Assembly: GCA_016125045.1 (NCBI GenBank) | Contig: WGML01000006.1 | Location: 248,001-312,000 of the forward strand | Origin: a bacterium | GTDB taxonomy: Bacteria; Pseudomonadota; Alphaproteobacteria; Caulobacterales; Hyphomonadaceae | Reading direction: 5' to 3' | DNA length: 64,000 bases | In this document: positions 29,466 through 37,447 of the stretch, one piece after another | How positions within the stretch are numbered: the stretch's first letter is position 1 | Layout: each line of letters starts with the position of its first letter | Notes under the pieces: generated by a model | What the model was told of the DNA's origin: nothing | Databases searched by the model: none | What the model saw: the letters and a program-made list of their open reading frames with translations, nothing else | Translations under genes and position numbers: made by a program

Positions 29466-29504
29466 GGGCTTGTGTGCAGTGCAACAATTTTGCGCTGCAG
29501 CGCA

Positions 29505-29918
29505 TCACTCGCGTTCGAGCTTCGCGGCTTCGACCGCGACACGCACTCGCGCCCATTGCAGGGCGGTGTCGAGTTCGGGGTCGCCGGAGGGTGACGCAGC
29601 GTCACCAAGCGCCCCGCGCAGCCGCGCGAGATCCCCCTTCGTCGGGCCGTCCCCGAGCATCGACAGATGCAGCCGATCGAGCGCGTCGACGATCCGCCGC
29701 CCGCGGCGGAGGGCCAGTCCGAGCGCGCTCTCGCCGCCTCCGCCCTGAAGCGCGAGGATCGCGTCGACGCTCGCCGCCGCGGACACGCCTCGCACCGGCG
29801 TCGCAGCGGCGACGCCCGCCGACGGCTCTCCCATGTCGAGCCGGAATCCCTCCCCGGAGCCGCGCGAGGCGTGCGCCTTTCCGGCCGATGATGTCGAGCG
29901 GGTGCGATCGATCTTCAT
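29505..29918 (-). CDS. fliX: Flagellar assembly regulator FliX
   Basis: 137 residues. It begins MKIDRTRSTSSAGKA, has a flexible first 55 residues, then a helical domain including VDAILALQGGGGESALGLAL and RGRRIVDALDRLHLSMLGDG, matching FliX. In Caulobacter FliX acts with the sigma-54 activator FlbD to couple basal body completion to later flagellar gene expression. It is divergent from flgI, as in Caulobacter, with a CtrA-like site between them and a GAGGAGG ribosome site before the start. Confidence 0.9.
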   Translation of the reverse strand: MKIDRTRSTSSAGKAHASRGSGEGFRLDMGEPSAGVAAATPVRGVSAAASVDAILALQGGGGESALGLALRRGRRIVDALDRLHLSMLGDGPTKGDLARLRGALGDAASPSGDPELDTALQWARVRVAVEAAKLERE

Positions 29919-29961
29919 GAAGCGGGTGCGCCTCCTCAGGCTGGAGAGTCCCGAGCCACGG

Positions 29962-29976
29962 TTAACGGCACCCTAA
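29962..29976. promoter_or_regulatory. Near-perfect CtrA-like box between fliX and flgI
   Basis: TTAACGGCACCCTAA keeps both half-sites with one mismatch (CTAA) and the 7-nt spacing. It is about 45 nt upstream of fliX. A second degenerate site TTAAGGGTTTCTTTC is at 29994-30008, toward flgI. Confidence 0.5.
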
Positions 29977-30124
29977 ACCCGCCGGCGGACTGCTTAAGGG
30001 TTTCTTTCGGTTTGACCGACACGATCAACACCACCGCTCAAGCGGGCCAGAACGGTCCGGACATCGCCGCCACGCCTGATCGTAGACACCGGGCGTGCGG
30101 CCCGAACCACCGGACACGCCCCGC

Positions 30125-31237
30125 ATGCCTCGCCTGACGCGCCTGTTCCTTTGCATCATCCTCGCGATCGCCCCCGCCATCGGGCCGGCGTCGGCCGGAT
30201 CGCGCCTGAAGGACATTCTCTCGGTGGAGGGCGTGCGCGACAACCAGCTGCTCGGCTATGGCCTCGTTGTCGGCCTCAACGGCTCGGGCGATTCGCTCCG
30301 CAACTCGCCCTTCACGCGCCAGAGCCTCGAAGCGATGCTCGAACGGCTTGGCGTCAACACCCGCGAAGCCAACCTCAACACGCAGAATGTCGCGGCTGTG
30401 ATGGTGACCGGCAACCTGCCCCCGTTTTCCGCCAGCGGCGGTCGCATCGATGTGTCGGTGTCAGCCCTCGGCGACGCGGCGAGCCTGGAAGGGGGGGTGC
30501 TGCTCGCAACTCCGCTCCTCGGCGCGGACGGCGAGGTTTACGCGGTGGCGCAAGGGTCGGTCGCGGTGGGCGCCTTCACGGCCGGAGGCGCTTCGGGGTC
30601 CTCTGTGACGCGAAACATTCCGACCTCGGGCCGCATACCATCGGGCGCGCTTATCGAGCGCGAACTGCCCTTCAACCTGGCCGGGCTTCAGGAATTGCGG
30701 CTGTCGCTGCGCAATCCGGACTTCACGACCGCCCGCAGGGTCGCGGGCGCCATCAACGCCTTCATCGGGGCGGACGCCGCGCTGGTCACCGATCCCGCCA
30801 CGGTTCGCCTGCTGCGTCCCGCGAGCTTTTCCGGCGACATGGCGGCGCTGCTCGCCGAGATCGAGCTTCTCGAGATCGAACCGGATCAGGCGGCGCGGAT
30901 CGTCATCAACGAAACCACGGGCGTCATCGTTCTCGGCGACAATGTACGGGTCTCCACCGTGGCGATCGCGCAGGGCAATCTGACGATCCAGGTCCGAGAA
31001 CAGCCGGCGGTGAGCCAGCCGAACGCCTTCGGCGCCGGGCAGACGGCGATCGTCCCCCAAACCGACATCGGCGTCGCCGAGGACATCGCGGACCTCGCCT
31101 ATCTTCCGGGCGGCGTGCCGCTCAGCGATCTGGTGGCCGGGCTCAACGCCCTCGGCGTCTCGCCGCGGGACATGATCTCGATCCTTCAGGCGCTGAAGGC
31201 CGCCGGCGCGATGCAGGCTGAAATCGAGCTGATGTGA
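30125..31237 (+). CDS. flgI: Flagellar P-ring protein FlgI
   Basis: 370 residues from the ATG at 30125, with a signal peptide (LTRLFLCIILAIAPAIGPAS) directly before the conserved GSRLKDILSVEGVRDNQLLG. Further motifs LVVGLNGSGDSLRNSPFT, NTQNVAAVMVTGNLPPF and the C-terminal DLVAGLNALGVSPRDMISIL are intact. It forms the peptidoglycan-level ring. Its stop overlaps the next start by 1 nt (TGATG). Confidence 0.97.
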   Translation: MPRLTRLFLCIILAIAPAIGPASAGSRLKDILSVEGVRDNQLLGYGLVVGLNGSGDSLRNSPFTRQSLEAMLERLGVNTREANLNTQNVAAVMVTGNLPPFSASGGRIDVSVSALGDAASLEGGVLLATPLLGADGEVYAVAQGSVAVGAFTAGGASGSSVTRNIPTSGRIPSGALIERELPFNLAGLQELRLSLRNPDFTTARRVAGAINAFIGADAALVTDPATVRLLRPASFSGDMAALLAEIELLEIEPDQAARIVINETTGVIVLGDNVRVSTVAIAQGNLTIQVREQPAVSQPNAFGAGQTAIVPQTDIGVAEDIADLAYLPGGVPLSDLVAGLNALGVSPRDMISILQALKAAGAMQAEIELM

Positions 31238-31563
31238 TGACTGACCTCGCCATTCCCTCCCCACCCGTCGATGTATTCGCCTCGCGCCGCGCCGAATTCG
31301 GGGCGCGCATCAGCGAGGTGTCGACCCGCGCCGAGGCTGAGAAGGTCGCAAGAGAGTTCGAACGCATGTTCCTCGCGGAAATGCTCCAGCCAATGTTCGC
31401 CGGCATCAAGACGGACGGCCCCTTCGGCGGCGGATCGTCGGAGGAGATGTTCCGCCCCATGCTGATCGACCGCTACGCCGAGGCCATGGCGAACGCCGGC
31501 GGGATCGGAATCGCGAAGTCGGTGCTCGGGGAAATACTCAAACTGCAGGGGCTCGATCCATGA
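31237..31563 (+). CDS. FlgJ-like rod-binding protein (N-terminal domain only)
   Basis: 108 residues. The rod-binding pattern AREFERMFLAEMLQPMF, then a Gly-rich turn and RPMLIDRYAEAMANAGGIGI are present. It lacks the C-terminal peptidoglycan hydrolase domain of enterobacterial FlgJ, as is usual in Alphaproteobacteria, where this short form is sometimes labelled CheL. It probably caps or scaffolds the rod. It overlaps flgI by 1 nt and the next gene by 4 nt. Confidence 0.88.
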   Translation: MTDLAIPSPPVDVFASRRAEFGARISEVSTRAEAEKVAREFERMFLAEMLQPMFAGIKTDGPFGGGSSEEMFRPMLIDRYAEAMANAGGIGIAKSVLGEILKLQGLDP

Positions 31564-32006
31564 CCCAGTCCACGGTCGACCAGCGCGCGGATTATCTGCT
31601 GGGCCTCACGCGCAAGCTCGCCGATCTCGTCGCCGAGGAGGCGCGCCGGCTCGAGGCGGGCGTGTTCCGCGCGCAGGGCCCGGAATGGGAGGAGAAGGAA
31701 CGCCTCGTCCACGCCTACCGGATCGAGATGACCCAGCTCAAGGCCAACCCGGCGCAGCTCAAGGGCCTCGCGCCCGGCGTGCGGGACGCGCTTGCAACCG
31801 CCGCGAAGGCGCTCGAACAGGGGCTCGCCAGCCACGCCGCGGCGCTCGCCGCCAAACGTGAGGTGACAGACGGCCTCGTTCGCGCCATCGCCGCCGACGC
31901 CGCAGCCCAGCGCTCCGCTCCCAGCGGCTATGACCGCGCCGGGGCGTCGGCTCCACCCAAGAGCAATCCGGGCGCCGCAGGCCTCACGCTGAACGCCCGG
32001 GCCTGA
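31560..32006 (+). CDS. FlgN-like export chaperone (position of Caulobacter FlbY)
   Basis: 148 residues, almost fully helical with a long coiled coil (about 10-110) and a disordered Ser/Pro/Ala tail. The pattern (YLLGLTRKLADLVAEEARRL, EWEEKERLVHAYRIEMTQLK) fits the FlgN family, chaperones of hook-filament junction proteins. It ends the flgI operon, coupled by a 4-nt overlap. In Caulobacter a small gene called flbY holds this position. Confidence 0.78.
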   Translation: MTQSTVDQRADYLLGLTRKLADLVAEEARRLEAGVFRAQGPEWEEKERLVHAYRIEMTQLKANPAQLKGLAPGVRDALATAAKALEQGLASHAAALAAKREVTDGLVRAIAADAAAQRSAPSGYDRAGASAPPKSNPGAAGLTLNARA

Positions 32007-32226
32007 CCCCAACCGGCTCCCTCCGAGAGCGGCCCCGCCGGACCTCCCTTGAAGCGCTTTGCTCGCGTCAAGCGCAAATATCTCGTGCGAAGCTGATCAA
32101 TTCTTCCCTGCGCCTGCGATGCGCGCTTGATCTTGAGCGCCAGCGATCGGAAGACACTGTTTATCCATCACCGCGCGCGATCCCCTTCTGCGGTAGTGGT
32201 TTCCAGAGTGGAGTGAAGTAACAGGC

Positions 32227-33561
32227 ATGGCGAGCCGGCTGCCGAAGAGGCGTAAGGGTACTGGTCCGTTCGCCGTCTTCACCGCGTTCCTCTTCAACCT
32301 TGTCATGCTGACGACGCCCTTTATCGCGGCGAAAGCGACCGGCGTCGCGTTCGGGGGCGATGCTTCGGTCTTCGAGACCAACGCCCAGACCCTATCCGCG
32401 ACCAGTCAGGCGATCGACTCCCGCTTCGCGCGGCTGGTCCAGGACGCGCCGGGCTCCGCGCGCGAGGCGTGGGGCAACCTCGTCTCCGCGGAAATCGACG
32501 CGGGCGACATCACCAATGCACGCGGCCTGCTGCTCGCGGCCCCCGCGATGCTGACCGGCGCGGATGCGAGCGCGCTGCGGGCGCGCCTGGAGGTCGCTGG
32601 CGCGGGCGACGACGCGGCCATCGAGGCGACGCTCACCTATCTGCCGGAAGCCGCCCAGGACGCCTTCCGCCGGCTCGACGCCCCCATGATCGCCATCGCG
32701 GAAGACCCAGGCGAACAGCTGACCGATGAACCCTCCGAAACACCGACCGGCGGCCCCGCCATGCGAAGCTGGACCAATCGCGGCGCGTCAGGCGGCGGAT
32801 TGAACGACCCCTCGGTCACGCCCGTCGAGGTGGCGGAGCCGGCTTTCTCCCTGCTTGGCGACCCCCGCGATCTCGCGATGACCGCGGCGAGATGGACCCG
32901 CGGCGACCAGATCGATGAGTTCGCCTTCGCGCTTTCCGGGATTGGCCGCACGTTTGACGATCCGGAAGCGCGCGAGGGAGCCTCGCTGGTCCTGTCTGCG
33001 CACCGGGCGCAGCGTCTGAACTCGAAATTCGCCCTGCACCTAAGCCGCCGCCTGTTTGACGCGGCGCCGCTCGCCACCCTCTCGCGCGCACTGGACCAGC
33101 GTCAGCGCAGCGGCGAACTCCAGACCGACTTCGGCTATGTCGAGGGCGGGCCGATCGTCGAGGCGGCCTTCCGCGAGACGTCGAACCGGGACGCCGTCGC
33201 CCTGCTCGGTTCGGATCTCCGCCTGATCAGCGCGATCGCGAGGGACACCTCACCCTCCGCGGCGGTCTCCATCCTTGGCATCGTCGAGAGCGCGCCCGAT
33301 CTCCGCCGCGCCCGCCTGATCACCAATGCGGGCGGCGACCGGGCCGTCGCCCTCGCCCGGCTCGACCCGGAGGGCTTCCTTGACGCGGCCCAGCGTGTGG
33401 TGAGCTGGAACGCCTCGCTGCGGCTCCAGCTGCTCGGCTTGCTCGCCTGTGCGGCGCTGATGGTCATTCTCGCCAGCAGCGTGCTTTGGAGATCGATCAT
33501 GCGGTCGCGTTCCGTGCGCCGCAGCGCCGTCTACGCCTATCAGGATTCCCCGACCGGCTAG
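32227..33561 (+). CDS. Two-TM protein of unknown function downstream of the flgI operon
   Basis: 444 residues, not recognised. One N-terminal membrane helix (FAVFTAFLFNLVMLTTPFIA) and one C-terminal helix (LQLLGLLACAALMVILASSV) bracket a large, probably periplasmic, Ala/Arg/Asp-rich helical domain. The arrangement suggests a protein anchored at both ends. It lies 220 nt after the FlgN-like gene, a gap in which I see no clear terminator or other gene, so co-expression with flagellar genes is possible but unproven. Confidence 0.75.
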   Translation: MASRLPKRRKGTGPFAVFTAFLFNLVMLTTPFIAAKATGVAFGGDASVFETNAQTLSATSQAIDSRFARLVQDAPGSAREAWGNLVSAEIDAGDITNARGLLLAAPAMLTGADASALRARLEVAGAGDDAAIEATLTYLPEAAQDAFRRLDAPMIAIAEDPGEQLTDEPSETPTGGPAMRSWTNRGASGGGLNDPSVTPVEVAEPAFSLLGDPRDLAMTAARWTRGDQIDEFAFALSGIGRTFDDPEAREGASLVLSAHRAQRLNSKFALHLSRRLFDAAPLATLSRALDQRQRSGELQTDFGYVEGGPIVEAAFRETSNRDAVALLGSDLRLISAIARDTSPSAAVSILGIVESAPDLRRARLITNAGGDRAVALARLDPEGFLDAAQRVVSWNASLRLQLLGLLACAALMVILASSVLWRSIMRSRSVRRSAVYAYQDSPTG

Positions 33562-33588
33562 GCCCCGGCGACAATCCATGCGCGCGGG

Positions 33589-34236
33589 TCAGAGCCCGAA
33601 TGCGCCTTTCACCCCATCGATCATGAGCTGCACGGCGAGCGCGGCCAGGATCACGCCGAGGATACGTGTGATCGCCCCCGCGAGGCTTGGACCGATCAGC
33701 CGCATCAGCGGCCCCGCCGCAAGGAAGATGACCGCGGTCAGCAGCAGGTTCAGCCCAATCGCACCGATCACGATCGCCGTGTCGACCGGTTCGCCCGCGG
33801 CGTTCTGCATGTAGAGCATGGCGGTCGCGATCGAGCCGGGGCCAGCGATCATCGGAATGCCGATAGGAAACACCGAAATGTCGTCAGGCGTCTCCGGCCG
33901 ACCGTCCGCGAGCAGCGCTTCCGCCCGGTGCTCACGCCGCTCGGTCCGCTTCTCGAACACCATGTCGACCGCGATCAGGAACATCAGCACGCCGCCGGCG
34001 GCCCGGAAAGCGTCGAGCGACACACCGAGATGTTCAAGCAGCCAGGCCCCGGCGAAAGCGAAGAAGAACAGCACGCCCGCCGCAACAACGGATGACCGGA
34101 TCGCCATCGACCGGGCGAATTTCGGCCCGCCGGGCTGGGTGAGCGAGGCGAAGATCGGCGCCACGCCGACCGCATCGATCAGCACGAAGAAGGTGACGAA
34201 GGCCGTAACGGCCAGTTCCACCTGACGGGCGTCCAT
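33589..34236 (-). CDS. MarC family integral membrane protein
   Basis: 215 residues with six predicted membrane helices. The MarC pattern is clear: FVTFFVLIDAVGVAPIF at the N-terminus, then AAGGVLMFLIAVDMVFEK and the central FPIGIPMIAGPGSIATAM. The transported substrate of this family is unknown, and the old link to multiple antibiotic resistance was not confirmed. The upstream 316-nt gap holds the terminator of the flagellin cluster. Confidence 0.93.
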   Translation of the reverse strand: MDARQVELAVTAFVTFFVLIDAVGVAPIFASLTQPGGPKFARSMAIRSSVVAAGVLFFFAFAGAWLLEHLGVSLDAFRAAGGVLMFLIAVDMVFEKRTERREHRAEALLADGRPETPDDISVFPIGIPMIAGPGSIATAMLYMQNAAGEPVDTAIVIGAIGLNLLLTAVIFLAAGPLMRLIGPSLAGAITRILGVILAALAVQLMIDGVKGAFGL

Positions 34237-34335
34237 CTTGCTTTCTCCCGCCGGCTTGCGCGCCTCTCGGAGGCGCTACGGCCTCCAACACCATGATTCA
34301 TCGCCTGACGCGACCCGTCCAAGCGGCCCGCGCAT

Positions 34336-34370
34336 AAAAAAAAGCCCGGACCTCGATCGAGATCCGGGCT
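34336..34370 (-). terminator. Strong intrinsic terminator of the flagellin cluster
   Basis: On the minus strand an 8-bp stem (AGCCCGGA/TCCGGGCT, 34343-34350 and 34363-34370) with an inner palindrome CTCGATCGAG is followed by a run of eight T (34343-34336). It lies about 180 nt after the stop of the short flagellin. Confidence 0.88.
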
Positions 34371-34552
34371 TCAGGTGCGCAATCCGGGAAGACCAGACCC
34401 CAAGACCGCGAAACATGTCGGCCGGGGCGCACGGCGGAGTAAGACCTGCGCGCGGCCGCGAAGACAATTGACGCTCTCAGTGTGGGTCGGACACCTGAAC
34501 AAACAGTTTCTGGAACCCCAACACGGTCTGCAAAATTTGACCCTGTCCGACG

Positions 34553-35386
34553 TCAGCTGCGGAACAGCTGCAGGAGCGACCTCGGCGCCGAGTTGGCGAT
34601 GCCGAGCGCCTCGGCGGAAAGACTCTGCTTCACCTGCAGCGCCTGGATGAGCGCGCTGTCGATGGCAAGATCGGCGTCCACGAGCCGTCCGACGCCCGCC
34701 GCGAGCACGTCGGCGAGCCGGCTGATGAAGCCGACCTGGGTCTCGATCCGCCTGCCCTCACCGACCATGGCGGCGAGTTGCGAGCCGACATTCGTGATCG
34801 ATACGCCGAGCGACTCATAGGCGGCGAGCGCGCGTTCCGGGGTCGACAGGTCCTGGTCCGGCGTCAGCGTCACCACGCCGTGGCCGGCGCGGAAATCCCT
34901 GCCGGTGAGGGTCACTGTCTGCTGGCCGTCGGCGTCGGCGATGAACCGCACACCCGCCGGCTGCGATCCGTCGATCAGGTTCGCACCGTCGAACGACGCA
35001 TTGGCGATGAACGCATCGAGGCTCGCCTTCATCGCGCTGAATTCGGCGTTGAAGGCGTCGCGCTGGTCGGCGGACAGGTCGTTGTTGATGGCGGAGGCCG
35101 CGCGTTCCCGCATCTGGAGCAGCAGCGTCGAGACCTGTTCGGCGGCGGCGATGCCTGTGTCGGCGATCGACTGCGCCCGACCGAGACTGAGGCTCGCCGC
35201 CTTCAGCCCGCCGATCTCGCCGCGCATCGAAGCTGCGGTCTGGTAGGCGGCTGGATCATCCTTCGGGCTCGCGATCGCGACGCCGGACGAGATGCGGGTT
35301 TCGCTCTGGGACTGCTCGCGCCGTGCAATCTGAAGCTGTTTCAGGGCGCCGAGCGCGCCTGCTGTATTGTTGACCGAGTCAACCAT
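34553..35386 (-). CDS. Short divergent flagellin
   Basis: 277 residues, close to the usual size of Caulobacter flagellins. Both coiled ends are flagellin-like: SETRISSGVAIASPKDDPAA near residue 30, and the C-terminal end LVDADLAIDSALIQALQVKQ followed by AEALGIANSAPRSLLQLFRS. The first residues (VDSVNNTAGALGALKQLQIA) differ from the canonical LSVNTNY start of the two long flagellins nearby. It may be a minor filament protein or a proximal filament segment. It is the last gene before the terminator. Confidence 0.9.
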   Translation of the reverse strand: MVDSVNNTAGALGALKQLQIARREQSQSETRISSGVAIASPKDDPAAYQTAASMRGEIGGLKAASLSLGRAQSIADTGIAAAEQVSTLLLQMRERAASAINNDLSADQRDAFNAEFSAMKASLDAFIANASFDGANLIDGSQPAGVRFIADADGQQTVTLTGRDFRAGHGVVTLTPDQDLSTPERALAAYESLGVSITNVGSQLAAMVGEGRRIETQVGFISRLADVLAAGVGRLVDADLAIDSALIQALQVKQSLSAEALGIANSAPRSLLQLFRS

Positions 35387-35459
35387 GCCTCGCCTCCGCG
35401 CGGGGACGGGCGAGAGCGCCCATCAGCCATCGCTCGCCCCACGGTGTCGCGAAAGTCTG

Positions 35460-35474
35460 TTAACCAAACGTTTC
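35460..35474. promoter_or_regulatory. CtrA-like half-conserved site upstream of the short flagellin
   Basis: TTAACCAAACGTTTC has one perfect TTAA half-site and correct spacing, with TTTC as second half, 74 nt upstream of the start. The same TTAA-N7-TTTC form appears upstream of fliQ and flgI. Confidence 0.3.
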
Positions 35475-35557
35475 CAGCGGCCGCCTGGAGAGCGTCCGTT
35501 GGGCGCGCCCGAAGGCGCGGTTCACACATGACGCACCCCGTCGGACGGGGCGCGGGC

Positions 35558-35905
35558 TCAGGCCTTGCGGTCGAGAATCAGGCCTTGCGACATGCCGTGC
35601 CGCCGGGCGAGCGCCGCCCATTCGGAGTCCGGCCAGCGGCGCATCACCTCCCCGGATTTCGGGTCGACGATCGCGTAGATGAAGCCCTGTCCGACCGGGT
35701 TCTTCTCGATCACCAGCCGTCCGCGGGAGAGTCCCTCGGCGTCGGCGATCGTGTTCGCAAGTTCCTGCCGTCGGGCCTCGGGGTCCGCCTCGGGCGTCGG
35801 CCGGGGCCGCGGCTCGGGACGAAAAGGCTCCGGTTCGGGGAAACTCGCCCCGCTGCGGCTGACTGCCGAGATCCCCTCGACCGGGGGTCCTTCTTCGCTT
35901 GCCAT
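35558..35905 (-). CDS. FlaG-like flagellar protein
   Basis: 115 residues. A Pro/Glu/Arg-rich first half is followed by a FlaG-type C-terminal domain: RLVIEKNPVGQGFIYAIVDP, then KSGEVMRRWP, comparable to the V-x-DP-x-TGEVIRQIP end of FlaG. FlaG proteins affect filament length in other bacteria. It lies between the short and long flagellins on the same strand. Confidence 0.75.
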   Translation of the reverse strand: MASEEGPPVEGISAVSRSGASFPEPEPFRPEPRPRPTPEADPEARRQELANTIADAEGLSRGRLVIEKNPVGQGFIYAIVDPKSGEVMRRWPDSEWAALARRHGMSQGLILDRKA

Positions 35906-35967
35906 CTGTCAGATCCCTTCTTGATCTGGACGCAACAGACCGGCAGCGAACGGTCAGCGCGTCGGGG

Positions 35968-37176
35968 TTATCCCTGGAACAGGGAAAGAATGACCTGCGG
36001 CGAGGCGTTCGCGATGGACAGGGCCTGCGCGCCGAGCTGCTGCTTGATCTGCAGCGACTGGAGACGGGCGGATTCCTTCGCGAGGTCCGCGTCGACGAGG
36101 TTGCCGATACCCTTCTCCACCGTGTCGGAGAGGGAGACGATGAACGTGCGCTGGACGTCGAGGGCCTTGGCCTGCGAGCCGAGCGACGCGAGCTGCCGGT
36201 TGAGAGCCGTGATCGCCGTGTCGATGTTGCCGACCACCGAGGTCGCCGAGCCGGGGGTCGACAGGACGTTGGCCGCCGTGGACACCGTTGCAAGAGCGCC
36301 CGCGCCGCCGACCGTGAAATCGAGATTGGTGATCGTGGTCGTGACCGTTCCGCCCGTCACCGCGCCTGCCGTTCCGCCGACGCCGAGGAAGTTGGTCTCG
36401 TTGCCCGCAGCGACGTTCGTGGCCGTGATCGTCAGTTCGTTCGTGGTGACGACCGCTTCGGCGGACCGGTAGGTGAACACGCCGGTCGACTGGTTGTAGG
36501 AGGCCGTGACGCGGCCCCCCGTCGCCGTCGAGACGCCGTCGATATACTGCTGAACCGTCGTCGTGGCGCTGATGTTCACGGTGCCGATGGCCGCGCCGTT
36601 GAGGTTGAACGTCACCGTTTCGTCGCCGGCGTAGCCGACGGCGGTCGAGAGCCGCGAGGACAGGCCGGGAACGAGGCCGGTCACGCCCGCCGACGTGATC
36701 TGGCGGCCGGTCGAGCCCGAATTCAGGTCCGACATCAGCACGTTGAGGTTCGACCCGCCCGCCGCGACAAGGTTGATGCCGTTGAACTGGGCGGAGTTTG
36801 CGATCTGGTCGATCTGGGCGCGCAGCGAGTCATAGTCGGCCTGCAGCGCGGCGCGCTGGTCGGTCGAAAGGTCTTCGGCCTGGGCCGCAACCGCCTTCGA
36901 CTTCATCTCCTTGAGAATCTTGCCGATCGATTCACCGGCCGACAGCCCGACATTGATCGCGGAATTGGCCCGGTCGATACCGTCGGCCACGGCGGCGAGC
37001 GAACTCACTCGCGTCCGCTGTTGCTCGGCGATCGCGAAGATCGCGCCGTTGTCCCGTGCGCTCGACACCTTGAAACCGGTGTTGATGCGGTTCTGCACCT
37101 CGCCAAGCTCGGTGTTGGTGAGGTTGAGGTTCTGAAGCGCGACCATGGCGCTGTAGTTCGTATTGACGCTCAGCAT
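35968..37176 (-). CDS. Flagellin A (402 residues)
   Basis: N-terminal LSVNTNYSAMVALQNLNLTN with RINTGFKVSSARDNGAIFAI, and C-terminal NLVDADLAKESARLQSLQIK ending VILSLFQG, are the flagellin ends. The middle carries an extra exposed domain, so it is about 130 residues longer than Caulobacter flagellins. About 85-90 percent of the central part appears identical to the next flagellin by eye. A sigma-54-like promoter lies 64 nt upstream. Confidence 0.96.
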   Translation of the reverse strand: MLSVNTNYSAMVALQNLNLTNTELGEVQNRINTGFKVSSARDNGAIFAIAEQQRTRVSSLAAVADGIDRANSAINVGLSAGESIGKILKEMKSKAVAAQAEDLSTDQRAALQADYDSLRAQIDQIANSAQFNGINLVAAGGSNLNVLMSDLNSGSTGRQITSAGVTGLVPGLSSRLSTAVGYAGDETVTFNLNGAAIGTVNISATTTVQQYIDGVSTATGGRVTASYNQSTGVFTYRSAEAVVTTNELTITATNVAAGNETNFLGVGGTAGAVTGGTVTTTITNLDFTVGGAGALATVSTAANVLSTPGSATSVVGNIDTAITALNRQLASLGSQAKALDVQRTFIVSLSDTVEKGIGNLVDADLAKESARLQSLQIKQQLGAQALSIANASPQVILSLFQG

Positions 37177-37239
37177 TTGCGTAACTCCGCAGACTGCGTG
37201 ACGGGAGAGGTAACTCGCCCCGGTCTCGGATGACGCGTT

Positions 37240-37254
37240 TCAAGCCGCGTGCCA
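37240..37254 (-). promoter_or_regulatory. Sigma-54-like promoter of flagellin A
   Basis: On the minus strand TGGCACGCGGCTTGA matches the sigma-54 pattern TGGCACG-N4-TTGC except for the last base of the -12 element (A for C). The leader would be about 50 nt. Sigma-54 with FlbD/FliX drives late flagellar genes in Caulobacter. Confidence 0.5.
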
Positions 37255-37359
37255 GTCCGCCGAAGAGTAAAGTGCCGGATTTTCTCTCTTGTTTTCAGTG
37301 ATTTGTGTGGTTGCCTCTTGACGTCGACAGCCGCTCCGCCCGGCAGGAAGTTCACACCT

Positions 37360-37378
37360 CCCGGCAAGTGTTGCCGGG
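37360..37378. terminator. Hairpin in the interflagellin gap
   Basis: CCCGGCAA-GTG-TTGCCGGG, a perfect 8-bp stem. It is the second of two hairpins met after the stop of flagellin B. No T run follows on the minus strand, so it may be a processing or stability element rather than a true terminator. Confidence 0.45.
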
Positions 37379-37388
37379 TTGTGGAAGC

Positions 37389-37417
37389 GGGGGCGGCCCG
37401 ACGGACCGCCCCCTTTT
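37389..37417. terminator. GC-rich hairpin after flagellin B
   Basis: GGGGGCGG and CCGCCCCC arms, 9-nt loop, starting about 35 nt past the flagellin B stop. The T run (four T) is on the plus-strand side, where no gene ends, so its main effect is probably on the 3' end of the minus-strand mRNA. Confidence 0.5.
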
Positions 37418-37447
37418 CCGATAGCGAGATCAGCTCGCCTTCACCGA

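Noticed and set aside
29328..29504. Riboswitch or small RNA in the dksA/fliX gap
   Set aside because: Only a short hairpin, a weak terminator-like stem and a palindrome are visible; no known riboswitch core.
34778..37233. Two long plus-strand frames (564 and 444 codons) opposite flagellins
   Set aside because: Shadows of the flagellin genes, with no family match.
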